Assembly: GCF_900107995.1 (NCBI RefSeq)
Contig: NZ_FNUM01000012.1
Span: forward strand, 1-64,000
Length of the DNA stretch: 64,000 bases
Source of the DNA: Alcanivorax sp. DSM 26293
Lineage (GTDB): Bacteria; Pseudomonadota; Gammaproteobacteria; Pseudomonadales; Alcanivoracaceae
Direction of reading: 5' to 3'
Positions within the stretch are counted from its first letter, which is position 1; every line of letters starts with the position of its first letter. Position numbers and translations under genes: made by a program. The notes under the pieces are model-generated. The model was not told the origin of the DNA, ran no database searches, and was given only the letters and a program-made list of their open reading frames with translations. Of this stretch, positions 62,412 to 64,000 are shown piece after piece.

Positions 62412-63098
62412 ATGACAATACCGCATGTGGCTTTCCGTTCCAGTGATTCCCTGCACCGGAAAACCGATGGCTTTATCCGTCGCATGCAGGACGGCGCCAC
62501 CCGGCCGGAGCCGCAAGAGCTGGAGGCGATCATGAGCCTGTTTATTGATGAAGCGCTCACCGCTTTCCTGACCCGGGCCGCCGAGGCGGCCCAGCTATCC
62601 CCCGGCATGATGAAAGTGGTGGGCATGACCACCCAGACCATCAACAAGACCACCCACCTGGTGGTGAGTCGCAGCGTCAAGAAACTGGACCTGCAACAAA
62701 ACCGTGATGCGGCCAGTTACATGGATCAGGTCCGCCAGCCCGCCGCCGGCGAGGATTTCTGGTATGTGGCTTTCCCGGTGGATGAAGACATGGCCGCCCT
62801 GGGAAAAAGTCTGCCACACCTGTGCGAGGAGAATCCGGAAAAGGCGCGCAAGGAGCTGGTCCGCTACCTGCTGGCCCTGACCGATCAGGCGATTGAATGG
62901 TACTTCGAACGTCCCATGGCCCTGCTGCAATTTGGCCCGGTGCTTCGCAAAGTGGCAAGCATGGGGGTGGAAACCACCCGCAAGGCTTCACGCAGCCTGA
63001 TCAACACCCTGGTTCCCAAACTGAACGCAGAACAGCTCAAGGCTTCTGCCGAGTTTCAGGCCAGCCAGCTGATAGCCCTTCCTCCCCGATCCCACTGA
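62412..63098 (+). CDS. Conserved-looking helical protein, unknown
   Basis: A 228-residue protein, mostly helical, without signal peptide. It begins MTIPHVAFRSSDSLHRKTDG and contains MKVVGMTTQTINKTTHLVVS and a late FGPVLRKVASMGVETTRKAS. Family not recognised. The start is ten bases after a TAATG-like CGAATA; no strong ribosome site, so a later start is possible. It is followed by a strong hairpin. Confidence 0.6.
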   Translation: MTIPHVAFRSSDSLHRKTDGFIRRMQDGATRPEPQELEAIMSLFIDEALTAFLTRAAEAAQLSPGMMKVVGMTTQTINKTTHLVVSRSVKKLDLQQNRDAASYMDQVRQPAAGEDFWYVAFPVDEDMAALGKSLPHLCEENPEKARKELVRYLLALTDQAIEWYFERPMALLQFGPVLRKVASMGVETTRKASRSLINTLVPKLNAEQLKASAEFQASQLIALPPRSH

Positions 63099-63107
63099 CG
63101 GGCAAGC

Positions 63108-63144
63108 GGCCCGGCACCCTTCCCGGATCACGGGATGCCGGGCC
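63108..63144 (+). terminator. Strong hairpin after the unknown gene, no T run
   Basis: GGCCCGGCA and TGCCGGGCC make a nine-pair stem, extended inside by TCCCG/CGGGA. It starts ten bases after the stop. Without a T run it may stop transcription only with help from other factors. Confidence 0.55.
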
Positions 63145-63240
63145 AGTCTGCAATCCCTCAATCAATGTAATCCCGACAGAAACATTCTTTTCCTTTCTGC
63201 CCTTTTTGGCCAACAGAGTGCATCCCTTTTGATAACAATT

Positions 63241-63271
63241 ACTTACATTGCTCTTGGACTGTGGTGTAAGT
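63241..63271. promoter_or_regulatory. Candidate PadR operator
   Basis: ACTTACA and TGTAAGT form a perfect seven-base inverted repeat separated by 17 bases, about 107 bases before the padR start. PadR regulators often bind such sites in their own promoter. The rest of 63099-63377 shows no gene. Confidence 0.4.
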
Positions 63272-63377
63272 TCACCAAGTTTTTACAAAACTACTTATTC
63301 AACGGATTGCGCAGCAATAACACGGCTCTCTACTATCAAAATGGTATTGCATCACATAATAAAACGAGGAGTGAGCC

Positions 63378-63926
63378 GTGTCTTTGCGCCATGCCATACT
63401 TGTCCTGCTTCAAGATCAGGAAGCCAGCGGTTACGACCTCGCTCGCGAATTTGCTAACAGCATTGGGCTGGTATGGAACGCCACCCATCAGCAGATTTAC
63501 CTGGAACTGGGAAAATTGAATGACCAGAATATGGTGAAGTTTCGCCATATACCCCAGGATGGCAAACCGGACAAAAAACTGTACCGGATCACGGAAGAAG
63601 GCCGCGACGAGTTGATTCGATGGCTTCGAAAACCCGCAGCCCCACCGCGCATTCGCGATGCCTTTATGGTAAAAATTGCCGGTGGCGCCCTGTCAGATTC
63701 CTCGTCCATCCTGCGTGAGCTGGACGACCAGGCGGATCTGCGTCGTGAACGTCTGCATACCTTCGAGGCACTGGCCAGGAAACTGGATGAGCAGGGCCGC
63801 GACAAGGATCTGTTCACCTACCTGACCCTGCGCCGGGGCATCCTGGATCAACAGGCCTGGCTGCACTGGGCTGACGAGGTGAAAACCGCATTAAACAAAC
63901 GCGAGATTCTATCCACTTCAGCATGA
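63378..63926 (+). CDS. PadR-family transcriptional regulator
   Basis: A 182-residue regulator. It starts at GTG 63378, seven bases after GAGGAG. The winged helix (residues 1-75) reads SLRHAILVLLQDQEASGYDL, then NATHQQIYLELGKLN, the usual PadR opening; the last 90 residues are the Vir-type dimerisation helices. PadR proteins repress genes for aromatic or membrane-stress responses, often those next to them. The following frame overlaps by four bases (ATGA), suggesting it is regulated or co-expressed. Confidence 0.9.
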   Translation: MSLRHAILVLLQDQEASGYDLAREFANSIGLVWNATHQQIYLELGKLNDQNMVKFRHIPQDGKPDKKLYRITEEGRDELIRWLRKPAAPPRIRDAFMVKIAGGALSDSSSILRELDDQADLRRERLHTFEALARKLDEQGRDKDLFTYLTLRRGILDQQAWLHWADEVKTALNKREILSTSA

Positions 63927-64000
63927 CCTCACCTCCACCAGCCGGCCTGCTGCGCTGGCTGGTGGAGGCCCCTCCCCTGTTGCCTTGCCCTTCGCCTAGC
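63923..64000 (+). CDS. Start of an unknown gene, cut by window end
   Basis: ATG at 63923 overlaps the padR stop in ATGA and the frame stays open for 26 codons to the end of the window (MTSPPPAGLLRWLVEAPPLL...). Too short to assign. Confidence 0.5.
   Translation, partial: MTSPPPAGLLRWLVEAPPLLPCPSPS

Overview
The window looks like chromosomal DNA of a marine, hydrocarbon-degrading gammaproteobacterium close to Alcanivorax. This rests on high GC, on Pseudomonas/Alcanivorax-type gene orders (gyrA-serC-pheA-hisC-tyrA::aroA-cmk-rpsA-ihfB-lapA-lapB-pyrF; mtaD-ubiG-mupP-yciK; dnaX-ybaB-recR; rnd-ycgL-ycgN), and on many lipid-type enzymes (sterol-desaturase-like hydroxylase, wax-ester-synthase-like acyltransferase, GH3-type acyl-adenylating enzyme, acyl-CoA dehydrogenase). 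The species is inferred from memory of gene order, not from a search.

Layout. 1-335 is the right end of an IS3-family element abutting a REP-like repeat. 563-7021 holds an orphan SMI1/KNR4 protein, a membrane hydroxylase, the ABC-F ATPase Uup, a secreted aspartoacylase-like enzyme, a ComEA-like protein and pyrF. 7348-20532 is a leftward housekeeping block: envelope quality control (lapAB), ihfB, rpsA, cmk, the aromatic and serine pathway genes (tyrA::aroA fusion, hisC, pheA, serC) and gyrA. 20859-24538 runs rightward: mtaD, ubiG, mupP, yciK.

24868-35073 is the first unusual region. Three tandem paralogous periplasmic binding proteins are followed, after a divergent ABC1 kinase, by a TatT-like lipoprotein, a fourth binding-protein paralog and a 776-residue membrane protein whose C-terminal half is a TRAP DctM-type permease. 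A fifth paralog lies at 50834-51826 behind an AraC-type regulator. Together they suggest a TRAP/TPAT-like uptake system in which one fused permease may be served by several binding proteins.

35260-40369 contains c-di-GMP-type (PilZ), methyltransferase, HIT, rnd-ycgL-ycgN and gpmA genes. 40615-49504 is the second unusual region: a tightly overlapping leftward six-gene operon (GNAT-like protein, GH3-type acyl-adenylating enzyme, second GNAT-like protein, HxxxDG acyltransferase, RND adaptor, RND permease), with an AraC regulator divergent from it. It reads as a make-and-export pathway for a small acylated product.

51983-64000 carries an IVD/LCAD-type acyl-CoA dehydrogenase, recR, ybaB, dnaX (with a textbook -1 slippery heptamer that would make a gamma-like short product), the 4.5S RNA gene, a GAPDH, a glycine-zipper protein, Hsp20, a glycine-rich secreted protein overlapping a 2-oxoglutarate oxygenase gene, YbjN-like and unknown proteins, and a PadR regulator.

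A recurring theme is intergenic repeats. One class is REP-like inverted repeats sharing the core GGAGC. The other is short words iterated in tandem, placed just after stop codons and usually present as an inverted pair, sometimes nested inside a REP-like pair. No tRNA, rRNA, CRISPR or prophage was seen.
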